A stretch of DNA of 15,357 bases from Bacteroidaceae bacterium (GCA_024695315.1 JAILIJ010000200.1:1-15357); one strand, 5' to 3'; shown: positions 1 through 7,879, counted from the stretch's first letter. Numbers and translations: made by a program. Notes: generated by a model from the letters alone, not told the origin.

Positions 1-11
1 TTGCACTCGTT

Positions 12-71
12 ATGAGAAAGAATAATTCTACATATTGGCGTTGGCATAGCTTGGGATTAAAAAAATCGTGA
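12..71 (+). CDS. trpL: trp operon leader peptide, 19 aa with Trp-Arg-Trp
   Basis: This short reading frame encodes MRKNNSTYWRWHSLGLKKS and then TGA. Trp is the rarest residue in most proteins, so Trp9 and Trp11 in a 19-residue frame just ahead of a terminator and trpB strongly suggest an attenuator leader peptide. The established mechanism is that scarce charged tRNA-Trp stalls the ribosome on the Trp codons (bases 36-44), which changes the RNA fold downstream and lets polymerase read into the operon. The Trp codons lie inside a segment (33-49) that can pair with 91-106. The frame stays open to the window edge upstream, but ATG at 12 is the only start seen and gives a normal leader size. No Shine-Dalgarno is visible, as expected for Bacteroidetes. 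The peptide itself probably has no other function. Translation has not been shown. Confidence 0.8.
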   Translation: MRKNNSTYWRWHSLGLKKS

Positions 72-116
72 GTCAGATACGCTATACCCCCTATGCAAAG
101 CCAATACATAGCATAG
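33..116 (+). promoter_or_regulatory. trp leader RNA with alternative pairings (attenuator switch region)
   Basis: Bases 33-39 (TATTGGC, covering Tyr8-Trp9) are fully complementary to 100-106 (GCCAATA). Bases 44-49 (GCATAG, at and after Trp11) are fully complementary to 91-96 (CTATGC). Together they make a two-part helix with a small internal loop. A second copy of GCATAG at 111-116 can pair with 91-96 instead, so 91-96 has two exclusive partners: one covered by a ribosome stalled on the Trp codons and one free. This matches segments 1, 2 and 3 of a classical attenuator. The 91-96/111-116 hairpin stops 6 bases short of the terminator stem, so how it would block termination is not clear from reading alone. 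Confidence 0.6.
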
Positions 117-122
117 ATAAAT

Positions 123-155
123 AAAAGCCTGTCGTACTTACGATAGGCTTTTTTT
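123..155 (+). terminator. intrinsic terminator of the trp attenuator
   Basis: Bases 123-135 pair with 140-152 to give a 13-bp stem with one G-T wobble (131/144) and an ACTT tetraloop (136-139). It runs straight into a T tract ending at 155. It lies after the Trp-rich leader peptide and about 40 bases before trpB, so it is best read as the regulated attenuator terminator and not as the end of an upstream gene. Confidence 0.9.
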
Positions 156-194
156 ATACCACTAATAGTAAAAACAAAAAACAATAAATACAAA

Positions 195-1397
195 ATGAAA
201 ACATATCAAGTTGATGAAAATGGCTTCTACGGAAAATTCGGCGGAGCTTATATTCCAGAAATACTCTACAAGACAGTTGAAGACCTCAAGAAGGCTTATC
301 TTCCTATTCTGGAAAGTGAAGAGTTTAAGAAAGAATATCATGCTTTACTAAAAGATTACGTAGGACGCCCTTCACCACTCTACTACGCTAAGAGAATGAG
401 CGAAAAATACGGATGTCAGCTATATCTCAAGCGTGAAGACCTAAACCATACAGGTGCACACAAAATCAATAATGCTATCGGACAAATTCTTCTTGCCAAA
501 AAGATGGGTAAGACACGTATCATAGCTGAGACTGGTGCAGGCCAACATGGAGTAGCCACAGCAACAGCTTGCGCTCTTATGAATATGCCTTGTACCGTTT
601 ATCAGGGAGCTCTTGACGTAGAACGCCAACATGTAAATGTAGAACGCATGAAAATGCTCGGTGCTACTGTTGTCCCTGTTCAGTCAGGAAATAAGACCCT
701 CAAGGACGCCACAAATGAAGCTATTCGCGATTGGTGTTGCCATCCTGCCGATACATTCTATATAATTGGCTCTACAGTTGGACCACACCCTTACCCAGAT
801 ATGGTTGCACGTTTACAGAGCGTAATTTCTGAAGAAATCAAATGGCAACTTCAAGAAAAGATTGGACGCAACTACCCTGACTACCTAATGGCATGTGTAG
901 GTGGTGGCTCAAACGCAGCAGGTACAATTTACCATTATATAGACGATGAACGCGTAAAGATTATTCTTGGAGAAGCTGGAGGCCTTGGTATTGAAACAGG
1001 CCAAACTGCAGCCTCTATGCAAATTGGAACATTGGGAATTCTTCATGGTTCACGAATCAAACTCATGCAAACTGAGGACGGACAAATTATAGAACCTTAT
1101 TCTATCTCTGCCGGTCTTGACTACCCAGGCACAGGTCCTATCCATTGCAATCTATACGAAACAGGACGTGCACAAGTGCTTCCAGCAAATGACGATGAGG
1201 CTCTCAAAGCTGCATTCGAACTAACTCGCATGGAAGGTATTATACCAGCTCTTGAAAGTGCTCACGCTCTCGCTTTACTTCCTAAAGTAAAGAATCAGTT
1301 CAAGCCTACAGATGTAGTAGTACTTACAGTTAGCGGACGAGGTGACAAAGACCTTGATACCTATCTTAAACATCAAAGCGAAATAAAATTAGATTAA
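195..1397 (+). CDS. trpB: tryptophan synthase beta chain
   Basis: TrpB condenses indole with L-serine to make L-tryptophan, using pyridoxal phosphate, in the alpha2-beta2 complex with TrpA. The HTGAHKINNA motif supplies the PLP-binding lysine (Lys90). Glu112 lies in AETGAGQHG, the expected catalytic acid. GGGSN (236-240) is the PLP phosphate loop, and the SGRGDKD motif near Ser380 is the C-terminal cofactor contact. The length of 400 residues matches the standard TrpB1 type (E. coli has 397). It is the first structural gene, directly after the attenuator, while its partner trpA is the last trp gene; the split is usual for this gene order in Bacteroidetes. The start at 195 gives the normal N-terminus including the FGGAYIPE motif. 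trpE starts 21 bases downstream. Confidence 0.97.
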   Translation: MKTYQVDENGFYGKFGGAYIPEILYKTVEDLKKAYLPILESEEFKKEYHALLKDYVGRPSPLYYAKRMSEKYGCQLYLKREDLNHTGAHKINNAIGQILLAKKMGKTRIIAETGAGQHGVATATACALMNMPCTVYQGALDVERQHVNVERMKMLGATVVPVQSGNKTLKDATNEAIRDWCCHPADTFYIIGSTVGPHPYPDMVARLQSVISEEIKWQLQEKIGRNYPDYLMACVGGGSNAAGTIYHYIDDERVKIILGEAGGLGIETGQTAASMQIGTLGILHGSRIKLMQTEDGQIIEPYSISAGLDYPGTGPIHCNLYETGRAQVLPANDDEALKAAFELTRMEGIIPALESAHALALLPKVKNQFKPTDVVVLTVSGRGDKDLDTYLKHQSEIKLD

Positions 1398-1418
1398 AAC
1401 ACAAATTACAATAATAAC

Positions 1419-2813
1419 ATGTATAACTATCATACAGCGTCAAAAACTATTCTTGGCGACTTAACAACGCCTGTAAGCACATATTTGCGTGTGCGTGATG
1501 CTTATCCGCAAAGCGCACTCATGGAAGCATCCGATTATCATGGAGAAAAGAATGCAAAATCTTTTATTGGACTGCACCCTATCGCAAGCATTTCTATAGA
1601 ACATGGAAATGGAGTTCTAAAATTTCCTGACGGTAAAGTTGTTGAACATGCTATAGGCAAGGATTACGACTCTGCAAAACTCATAAATGAATTTCTAAGA
1701 GAATTTGATATAAAAGGCGAATACAAGGAATTCTGTGGACTCTACGGATATACTTCTTTTAATGCTGTACGTTATTTTGAGAACATAAATGTAAAGGATG
1801 AAACACAGGCAGAAAATGATGCTCCAGACCTCCTGTATATTCTCTACAAAGATGTAGTAGTATTTGACCACTACAGCAATAAGATAATACTTATAGAACT
1901 ACTATCAGAGGGAGAAAATGATGACCTCGACAAATTAGAGCATGATTGTGGACACAGAAACTATCAGGCATACGAATTCCATCCAGTTGGCGACTACTGC
2001 TCTACTCTTACTGATGACGAGCACAGAGCTAATATCCGCAAAGGCATTCAACATTGTCTACGCGGGGATGTATTTCAAATAGTACTTTCTAGACGATTTA
2101 AACAAAGATATGAAGGCGACGACTTCAAGCTCTATAGAGCCTTGAGAAGTATAAACCCAAGTCCATATCTCTTCTATTTCGACTTCGGAGGTTTTAGAAT
2201 CTTTGGTTCTAGTCCTGAGACTCATTGCCGAATCGAAGACGGAAAAGCATACATCGACCCTATTGCTGGTACTACAAAACGTACTGGAGATGCAGAACAG
2301 GATCGTAAAAATGCAATATATCTGCAGAATGACCCAAAGGAAAATGCAGAACATGTCATGCTTGTAGACCTTGCAAGAAACGACCTCAGCCGCAACTGCC
2401 ATAACGTAAAGGTTGACTTCTATAAGGATATGCAGTTCTATAGCCATGTCATCCACCTTGTATCTCGTGTAAGTGGTGAACTTGACGAAAAAGCTGACCC
2501 TATAAAGGCCTTCATAGATACTTTCCCTGCTGGCACTCTAAGTGGTGCTCCAAAAGTAAGAGCCATGCAGCTCATCAGCGAATACGAGCCACACAACAGA
2601 GGGGCTTACGGTGGATGCATTGGATTCATCGGATTTAACGGCAACTTGAATCAAGCTATCACAATACGAACATTCGTAAGTAGAAATAATGAGTTATGGT
2701 TCCAGGCAGGCGGTGGTATTGTTGCCAAGAGTGATGTTGAATATGAACTACAAGAAGTAAACAACAAACTTGGCGCTCTTCGCAAAGCTATAAACATTGC
2801 AGAACAACTATAA
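1419..2813 (+). CDS. trpE: anthranilate synthase component I
   Basis: TrpE converts chorismate and ammonia, delivered by TrpG, to anthranilate, the committed step of tryptophan synthesis. The C-terminal chorismate-binding domain is complete: IVLSRRF (221-227), PSPYLFYF (248-255), GSSPE (263-267), PIAGTTKRT (281-289), EHVMLVDLARND (311-322), FPAGTLSGAPK (369-379), GGCIGF and the final AGGGIVAKSD (430-439). The AGT within PIAGTTKRT fits TrpE, but PabB is separated from it mainly by context, and here context is decisive. The N-terminal regulatory region has MEAS (35-38) where feedback-inhibited TrpE proteins such as E. coli's carry LLES, so the usual Ser appears to be Ala37. The length of 464 residues is somewhat shorter than E. 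coli TrpE (about 520). The next gene, trpG, follows after 26 bases. Confidence 0.96.
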   Translation: MYNYHTASKTILGDLTTPVSTYLRVRDAYPQSALMEASDYHGEKNAKSFIGLHPIASISIEHGNGVLKFPDGKVVEHAIGKDYDSAKLINEFLREFDIKGEYKEFCGLYGYTSFNAVRYFENINVKDETQAENDAPDLLYILYKDVVVFDHYSNKIILIELLSEGENDDLDKLEHDCGHRNYQAYEFHPVGDYCSTLTDDEHRANIRKGIQHCLRGDVFQIVLSRRFKQRYEGDDFKLYRALRSINPSPYLFYFDFGGFRIFGSSPETHCRIEDGKAYIDPIAGTTKRTGDAEQDRKNAIYLQNDPKENAEHVMLVDLARNDLSRNCHNVKVDFYKDMQFYSHVIHLVSRVSGELDEKADPIKAFIDTFPAGTLSGAPKVRAMQLISEYEPHNRGAYGGCIGFIGFNGNLNQAITIRTFVSRNNELWFQAGGGIVAKSDVEYELQEVNNKLGALRKAINIAEQL

Positions 2814-2839
2814 AGTAAACCCATAAAAAAGAAAACTCT

Positions 2840-3403
2840 ATGAAAGTTGTAATAATAGATAATTACGATTCGTTCACATATAATTTAAGCCATCTAGTCA
2901 AAGAACTTGGGGCCGAAGTTACAGTTTTCCGTAATGACATGTTTAAGTTGGAAGAATTAGAATCATACGATAAGATTATTCTTTCACCAGGTCCAGGAAT
3001 ACCAAGCGAAGCAGGTTTACTACTTGACGTAATAAAAAGCTATGCTGGCAAGAAACCAATACTCGGAGTATGCCTTGGTCACCAAGCCATAGGCGAAGTA
3101 TTTGGAGGTACTCTCACAAATCTTAGCGAAGTGTACCACGGTGTAGCTACTCCATGTAATATTTATATCAAAGACTATCTCTTCGAAGGATTAGCAGATA
3201 CGATAGAGATAGGACGCTATCACTCTTGGGTTGTGGACAAAGATAATCTACCTGAATGCCTTGAAGTAACAAGCTATTCTGAAGAAGGTTTTATCATGTC
3301 TATGCGCCACAAAGAATATGATATAAGGGGTATTCAATATCACCCAGAATCCGTTCTCACACCCGACGGAAAAACAATTATCAAGAACTGGCTTAGCCAC
3401 TAA
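2840..3403 (+). CDS. trpG: anthranilate synthase component II (glutamine amidotransferase)
   Basis: TrpG hydrolyses glutamine and channels ammonia to TrpE. It is a stand-alone class I amidotransferase of 187 residues, not fused to TrpD as in E. coli. The catalytic triad is visible: Cys78 in GVCLGHQ, and His168 and Glu170 in QYHPES. SPGPG (49-53) forms the oxyanion-loop motif, and the N-terminal IDNYDSFTYNL is typical of TrpG/PabA. TrpG and PabA look alike and one protein can serve both enzymes; the position between trpE and trpD supports TrpG. A 57-base AT-rich gap follows before trpD with no terminator in it. Confidence 0.96.
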   Translation: MKVVIIDNYDSFTYNLSHLVKELGAEVTVFRNDMFKLEELESYDKIILSPGPGIPSEAGLLLDVIKSYAGKKPILGVCLGHQAIGEVFGGTLTNLSEVYHGVATPCNIYIKDYLFEGLADTIEIGRYHSWVVDKDNLPECLEVTSYSEEGFIMSMRHKEYDIRGIQYHPESVLTPDGKTIIKNWLSH

Positions 3404-3460
3404 AAAAACACTATCTTTCAACACATTTAACACAATAAATATATAAAAAAGAACTTACAC

Positions 3461-4456
3461 ATGAAACAATATCTTACAAAACTTATAGATGGAATGACTC
3501 TCACTCGTGAGGAAACTCATACCATCATGCTCAATATTGTAAAAGAGCAGTACAATGAGCATCAGATTGCCGCACTCCTTATGGCCATACAGACACGTGG
3601 AGTAACTGTAGACGAATTATTAGGCTTTCGTGACGGACTTCTCGAAACCGGCAAATACATCAATATCGAAGATATGAATACTCTTGATATTGTAGGTACA
3701 GGAGGCGACAACAAGAATACTTTCAACATTTCCACTTGTTCTGCTTTCGTAATTGCTGGCGCTGGATACAAGGTAAGTAAGCATGGCAACGGAGGTAGTA
3801 CCTCTGTTAGTGGAGCAAGTAATGTACTTCAAGGACATGGGGTAAAATTTACAGACGATGAAGATAAATTGCGTAAATGTCTTGACAAAGTTGGTATCTG
3901 CTACTTCCACGCCCCACTCTTTGCATACGGAATGAAATTTGTAGGCCCAACTCGTAAGGCACTTGGAGTACCAACTTGTTTTAACCTCCTAGGCCCACTT
4001 GTCAATCCAGGACATCCAAAAAATTCTCTCCACGGAGCTGCAAACCAGAATCAGATGCGTCTATACACAAATATCCACCAGAAGGTTGGCGATAACTATG
4101 GAGTCATTACCAGTTATGACGGATATGATGAAATTTCACTCACATCAGGATTCAAAATCTGCACAAACAATTTCGAAAAAGTATATACTCCAAAGGAACT
4201 CGGCATGAACTATATCGAGCAGAAAGATATTTATGGTGGAGCAACAGCAGAAGAAGCCATGCATATTTTTGACGCAGTACTTGAGGGTACATCAACTGAG
4301 GCTCAGAAGAATGTTGTCATAGCTAATGCCGCTTGCGGAATAAGTGTCATAGACAAGAATTTAAGCCTTGAGGAAACTATAAATATTGCGCGCGAGTCAC
4401 TTGAAAGCGGCAAAGCTTTGAATGTTTTCAAGAAATTTGTGGAATTCAATTCTTAA
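3461..4456 (+). CDS. trpD: anthranilate phosphoribosyltransferase
   Basis: TrpD transfers phosphoribose from PRPP to anthranilate, giving phosphoribosylanthranilate. The family signatures are complete: GTGGD (79-83), NIST (89-92), KHGN (107-110) followed by GGSTSVSGASNVL, which bind PRPP and Mg2+, and a later FNLLGPLVNP. The length of 331 residues is normal for the stand-alone enzyme. It ends 10 bases before the chosen trpC start, so the two are likely translationally coupled. The start at 3461 gives the usual short helical N-terminus. Nothing is unusual in the protein. Confidence 0.96.
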   Translation: MKQYLTKLIDGMTLTREETHTIMLNIVKEQYNEHQIAALLMAIQTRGVTVDELLGFRDGLLETGKYINIEDMNTLDIVGTGGDNKNTFNISTCSAFVIAGAGYKVSKHGNGGSTSVSGASNVLQGHGVKFTDDEDKLRKCLDKVGICYFHAPLFAYGMKFVGPTRKALGVPTCFNLLGPLVNPGHPKNSLHGAANQNQMRLYTNIHQKVGDNYGVITSYDGYDEISLTSGFKICTNNFEKVYTPKELGMNYIEQKDIYGGATAEEAMHIFDAVLEGTSTEAQKNVVIANAACGISVIDKNLSLEETINIARESLESGKALNVFKKFVEFNS

Positions 4457-4466
4457 TATGTTTTTT

Positions 4467-5270
4467 ATGAAAGATATCTTAGAGGAAATAGTCTGTAACA
4501 AGCGTATTGAGGTTGCTCAGCAGAAACAAATCATCACCCCTTCCACACTATATAAACAAGTAGAAGAGATAATAGAAGATGGTTCTGCCCACGAAATAAT
4601 TTCCATGAAGCAGTCTCTAAAAAATTCTGATAGTGGAATAATAGCTGAATTCAAACGCAAGTCACCATCTAAGGGATGGATAAAGGAAGAAGGACGTGCA
4701 GAAATAATACCTGCATCCTATTCTGCCAATGGAGCTTCCGCCATTTCCATACTTACTGACGAAAAATATTTCGGCGGTCAACTTTCATTCATAAAACATG
4801 CCCGTAAAGACGTTTCTTGCCCTATTTTACGTAAGGACTTCATTATAGATGAGTATCAGCTTTTCCAAGCTCGCTCCATAGGTGCAGATGCCGTTTTGCT
4901 AATAGCTGCAGACCTAAAGAAAGATGAATGTAAATCCCTAGCTCGTCAGGCACACGAATTAGGCCTAGAAACTCTTCTTGAAATACATTCTGAAGCAGAA
5001 CTCGAATATGTTGGCGACAATATTGACATGGTAGGAGTAAATAACCGTAATCTCGGAACATTCCATACCGACGTTCAAAACTCATATAAGTTAGCTTCTC
5101 TGCTTCCTAAAGATTACGTACTTGTCAGCGAAAGCGGAATAAGTAATCCTGAAACAGTACGCGAACTTAGAAAGGCTGGATTTAGAGGATTTCTTATTGG
5201 CGAAACGTTCATGAAAACTGTTGACCCAGGTAAATCTTTGAACGAATTTATCAGCCAGGTAATAAAATAA
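4467..5270 (+). CDS. trpC: indole-3-glycerol phosphate synthase
   Basis: TrpC closes the ring of carboxyphenylamino-deoxyribulose phosphate to give indole-3-glycerol phosphate. It is a single-domain TIM barrel of 267 residues, not fused to TrpF. Seen in order from the chosen Met: AEFKRKSPSKG (60-70, with Glu61 and Lys63), ILTD (95-98), LRKDF (121-125, with the catalytic Lys123), LLEIH (170-174, with Glu172), VNNRNL (191-196) and SESG (221-224). Start choice: the frame also has ATGs at 4422, inside trpD, and at 4458. MKDILEEIV from 4467 is the usual N-terminus of the family and leaves a 10-base gap to trpD; 4458 would only add Met-Phe-Phe. A 66-base gap precedes trpF. Confidence 0.95.
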   Translation: MKDILEEIVCNKRIEVAQQKQIITPSTLYKQVEEIIEDGSAHEIISMKQSLKNSDSGIIAEFKRKSPSKGWIKEEGRAEIIPASYSANGASAISILTDEKYFGGQLSFIKHARKDVSCPILRKDFIIDEYQLFQARSIGADAVLLIAADLKKDECKSLARQAHELGLETLLEIHSEAELEYVGDNIDMVGVNNRNLGTFHTDVQNSYKLASLLPKDYVLVSESGISNPETVRELRKAGFRGFLIGETFMKTVDPGKSLNEFISQVIK

Positions 5271-5336
5271 GCAGAACAACATATTATAATTTTAGAAAGA
5301 CCACAGTCAAACAAAAAATAATATATTTCCAAGGCT

Positions 5337-5951
5337 ATGATCATAAAAGTATGCGGCATGCGTGAGCCTGAAAACATCCGTAACGTAGATGGAATAAATG
5401 AAGTGAACTGGATGGGATTCATCTTTTTTCCAAAGAGTTCAAGAAACGTAAGTTCTCTACCTTCATATATGCCTCAAAATAAAAAGCGTGTCGGAGTTTT
5501 TGTAAATGAGGACAAGACAGAAATTATTAGACTTTGTCAAGAATTTGCCTTTGACATCATCCAACTTCATGGAGACGAATCGCCAGAATACTGCAAAGAA
5601 CTTCGCGAACTTGTCAAAAATGATGTAAAAATAATTAAGATGATTCAAATATCAGAATTGGCAGACATCAAGCATACAGAAAAATACTATGATCTCGTCG
5701 ATTATTTCCTTTTCGAGACCAAGACAAAAGGCTATGGTGGTAGCGGAAAACAGTTTGACTGGGACATTCTTAATGAATACAACGGAAATATTCCTTTCCT
5801 CATTACCGGGGGGATTGGTCCTGATGATGCAGACAAGGTAATTTCATTTAAACATCCCCAATTTGCTGGTATTGATCTAAACTCAAAGTTTGAGGTTTCC
5901 CCAGCACTCAAGGATGTAGAAGCAATAATGAATTTCGTAAAACAATTATAA
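5337..5951 (+). CDS. trpF: phosphoribosylanthranilate isomerase
   Basis: TrpF performs the Amadori rearrangement of phosphoribosylanthranilate, the step between TrpD and TrpC. The 204-residue TIM barrel has the general base Cys6 in IKVCGMR and the general acid Asp180 in GIDLNSKFE. GVFVN (53-57), QLHGDE (76-81) and LITGGIGPDD (155-164), a phosphate-binding loop, are also present. The length is normal. It is separate from TrpC, unlike the fused E. coli protein. The trpA start lies only 2 bases past the stop, which suggests tight coupling. The start at 5337 is fixed by the conserved MIIKVCG beginning. Confidence 0.96.
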   Translation: MIIKVCGMREPENIRNVDGINEVNWMGFIFFPKSSRNVSSLPSYMPQNKKRVGVFVNEDKTEIIRLCQEFAFDIIQLHGDESPEYCKELRELVKNDVKIIKMIQISELADIKHTEKYYDLVDYFLFETKTKGYGGSGKQFDWDILNEYNGNIPFLITGGIGPDDADKVISFKHPQFAGIDLNSKFEVSPALKDVEAIMNFVKQL

Positions 5952-5953
5952 TT

Positions 5954-6727
5954 ATGAACAGAATTAATCAACTTTTCCAGACCAAGTCTGAAAAAATAAT
6001 GTCAATATACTTCTGTGCTGGACACCCAACACTTGAAGCTACTGCCGAGACTATCAAAACCCTTGAAAAGAAAGGCGTAAACATGATTGAAGTAGGTGTA
6101 CCTTTCAGCGACCCTATGGCTGATGGACCAGTCATTCAGGATGCCGCAACAAAGGCTCTGCGAAATGGTATGACCCTCAAGAAACTGTTCTCACAACTTG
6201 AAGGAATACGTAATGAAGTTACTATCCCACTTATACTCATGGGATACTTGAACCCTATAATGCAATACGGCTTTGAGTCATTCTGCAAAAAGTGTGTCGA
6301 AACAGGTATTGACGGAGTCATAATCCCAGACCTACCATTCAAGGACTATCTGGAAGAGTATAAGCCTATAGCCGACAAGTACGACATTCGCATCATCATG
6401 CTCATAACTCCAGAAACAAGCGATGAACGTATACGTTTTATTGATGAACATACAGATGGCTTCATATATATGGTTTCATCGGCTGCAACAACAGGTGCTC
6501 AAAAGGAATTTGACGATGCTAAACAGGCATATTTCTCTCGCATCAATAGCATGAATCTCCGTAATCCACGTATGATAGGTTTCGGTATAAGTAATAAACA
6601 GACTCTTGAAGCTGCTCAGAAAAACGCAGCAGGCTCAATTATTGGAAGTAAATTCGTAAGCCTCTTCGAAGAAACTGGCGATGCAAATAAAGCAATGGAT
6701 CTATTGCTGGATGCACTCAAGAAATAA
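5954..6727 (+). CDS. trpA: tryptophan synthase alpha chain
   Basis: TrpA cleaves indole-3-glycerol phosphate to glyceraldehyde 3-phosphate and indole, and passes indole through a tunnel to TrpB. The catalytic pair is visible as Glu46 and Asp57 in IEVGVPFSDPMADGP (45-59). Tyr172 lies in FIYMVSS, followed by TTGAQ; GFGIS (209-213) and GSKFV (231-235) form the phosphate site. The length of 257 residues is normal. It starts 2 bases after trpF and ends 9 bases before a secreted DUF4886 protein, with no terminator between them. Transcription therefore probably continues past the pathway genes. Confidence 0.96.
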   Translation: MNRINQLFQTKSEKIMSIYFCAGHPTLEATAETIKTLEKKGVNMIEVGVPFSDPMADGPVIQDAATKALRNGMTLKKLFSQLEGIRNEVTIPLILMGYLNPIMQYGFESFCKKCVETGIDGVIIPDLPFKDYLEEYKPIADKYDIRIIMLITPETSDERIRFIDEHTDGFIYMVSSAATTGAQKEFDDAKQAYFSRINSMNLRNPRMIGFGISNKQTLEAAQKNAAGSIIGSKFVSLFEETGDANKAMDLLLDALKK

Positions 6728-6736
6728 AAAATAAAA

Positions 6737-7840
6737 ATGAAACGCTTATTAATCATTTTGGCAATTCTTGCTGTTTGTCTTCCAGACTTTGCACAGTCTA
6801 ACAAGACACCAACAAAAGCAAAGACGACTAAAGTGACAAGCAAGAATACTTCAAATGCTTCAAGCAAAGCCACAAAGAAGGTCGCCATAGACTCTAAAAA
6901 AACAGCTAAAGCCGCTAATAAAAGCTCGGACGCTAAGGCTGAGGCTACTAATAATGCCGTAGCAACGGCTGCTGCCTCTTCTATTCCAAATTGCGGATAC
7001 ATATGTAACCCGCCACTTCCCTATCTCCCGGCAAAACTGGATATCTTGTTTATTGGAAACTCTTTTTCCATAGACACAAGCACAGCTCTTCCAGATATAC
7101 TGAACTGTCTTGGACTTAGTAATGTGAATGTCTACGTTTTATATAAAGCGGCTTGCTCCATGAAGGAACATTACAACAATTACAAGAGCGGCGAAAAAGT
7201 CTACGAGTTTTACCAATATAACATGAGGGGTGAAACAAAGTTGGAAAGCGCAACTAACATAAATGACGTCATGAAACGTATTCCTTACGACATAGTCATC
7301 TTCCAGCAATATTCCCTCGAATCTGGCGACTACTCAACTTATGAGCCTTATCTTTCTAAAATCATACAGGCTTATAATATCAACAAAATTAGTCCACGAA
7401 CGACTTTTGCCTTCAACATGACCTGGGCTTACAGTTCTAAGCATAAGAATGTCAGCAAATACAAGAATCCAGCCAACATGTACAAGAAGATTTGCGAATC
7501 GGCAAAAAAGATGAAATCTGCGTCAGGAATTGATATTGTCATTCCATGCGGAACAGCCGTACAAAATGCCCGAAGCAACAAGTCTTTAACGACAGAAAAT
7601 GAATTTACTCGTGACAACCAACACATCGATCTTTATATGGGGCGTTACTTACTCGCATGCACTTTCTATGAGTCAATCATAGCGCCATGCGTAGGCCGCA
7701 ATCTAAGAGACGATTACACTATCTATGGTAAAGACGGAATAGCTAATCAGGTCAATAATTCCAATCGTAGAGCACTTCAAAATTGTGCAAGATTAGCTGT
7801 TGCCAACAACTTCGAGGTGTCTGAATTTGTAAATGAATAA
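6737..7840 (+). CDS. secreted DUF4886 (SGNH-hydrolase-like) protein, last gene of the trp operon
   Basis: The 367-residue protein has a Sec signal peptide (MKRLLIILAILAVCLPDFAQ; LAVC is a poor lipobox because of Val at -1), then a strongly basic Lys/Ala/Ser/Thr linker (about 21-80) and a DUF4886-like domain from about residue 100. The domain shows the SGNH layout: IGNSFS (106-111) with Ser109 as candidate nucleophile, and DNQH (293-296) with Asp293 and His296 as the remaining dyad. YDIVIFQQYS (184-193) and FAFNMTWAY (224-232) are central blocks. SGNH enzymes are often carbohydrate or lipid esterases, but I cannot name a substrate. It starts 9 bases after trpA and is followed by a strong terminator, so co-transcription is likely although no link to tryptophan is evident. 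The family call rests on motif recall. Confidence 0.8.
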   Translation: MKRLLIILAILAVCLPDFAQSNKTPTKAKTTKVTSKNTSNASSKATKKVAIDSKKTAKAANKSSDAKAEATNNAVATAAASSIPNCGYICNPPLPYLPAKLDILFIGNSFSIDTSTALPDILNCLGLSNVNVYVLYKAACSMKEHYNNYKSGEKVYEFYQYNMRGETKLESATNINDVMKRIPYDIVIFQQYSLESGDYSTYEPYLSKIIQAYNINKISPRTTFAFNMTWAYSSKHKNVSKYKNPANMYKKICESAKKMKSASGIDIVIPCGTAVQNARSNKSLTTENEFTRDNQHIDLYMGRYLLACTFYESIIAPCVGRNLRDDYTIYGKDGIANQVNNSNRRALQNCARLAVANNFEVSEFVNE

Positions 7841-7879
7841 AGCTTACTCTTTCAGACTTCCCATTTTCCATAATACACT

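Noticed and set aside
2058..2456. 132-codon open frame on the - strand inside trpE
   Set aside because: It is fully antisense to well-conserved trpE motifs and has no recognisable domain.
3412..3419. TATCTTTC between trpG and trpD, one mismatch from the -7 consensus
   Set aside because: The final base is wrong and no -33 element was found. AT-rich gaps give such matches by chance. The gap is only 57 bases and the operon has a clear upstream control region.
4422..4466. trpC start at 4422 within trpD
   Set aside because: The extra 15 residues do not resemble the family N-terminus and would need a 35-base overlap with trpD. MKDILEEIV at 4467 fits the family.
5322..5329. TATATTTC just before trpF, resembling a -7 box
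   Set aside because: It ends 7 bases before the ATG, so transcription would start at or after the start codon.
6616..7002. 128-codon hydrophobic open frame on the - strand
   Set aside because: It is antisense to trpA and to the Lys/Ala-rich linker. Its Ala/Leu/Val richness is a by-product of the opposite strand's codon composition.
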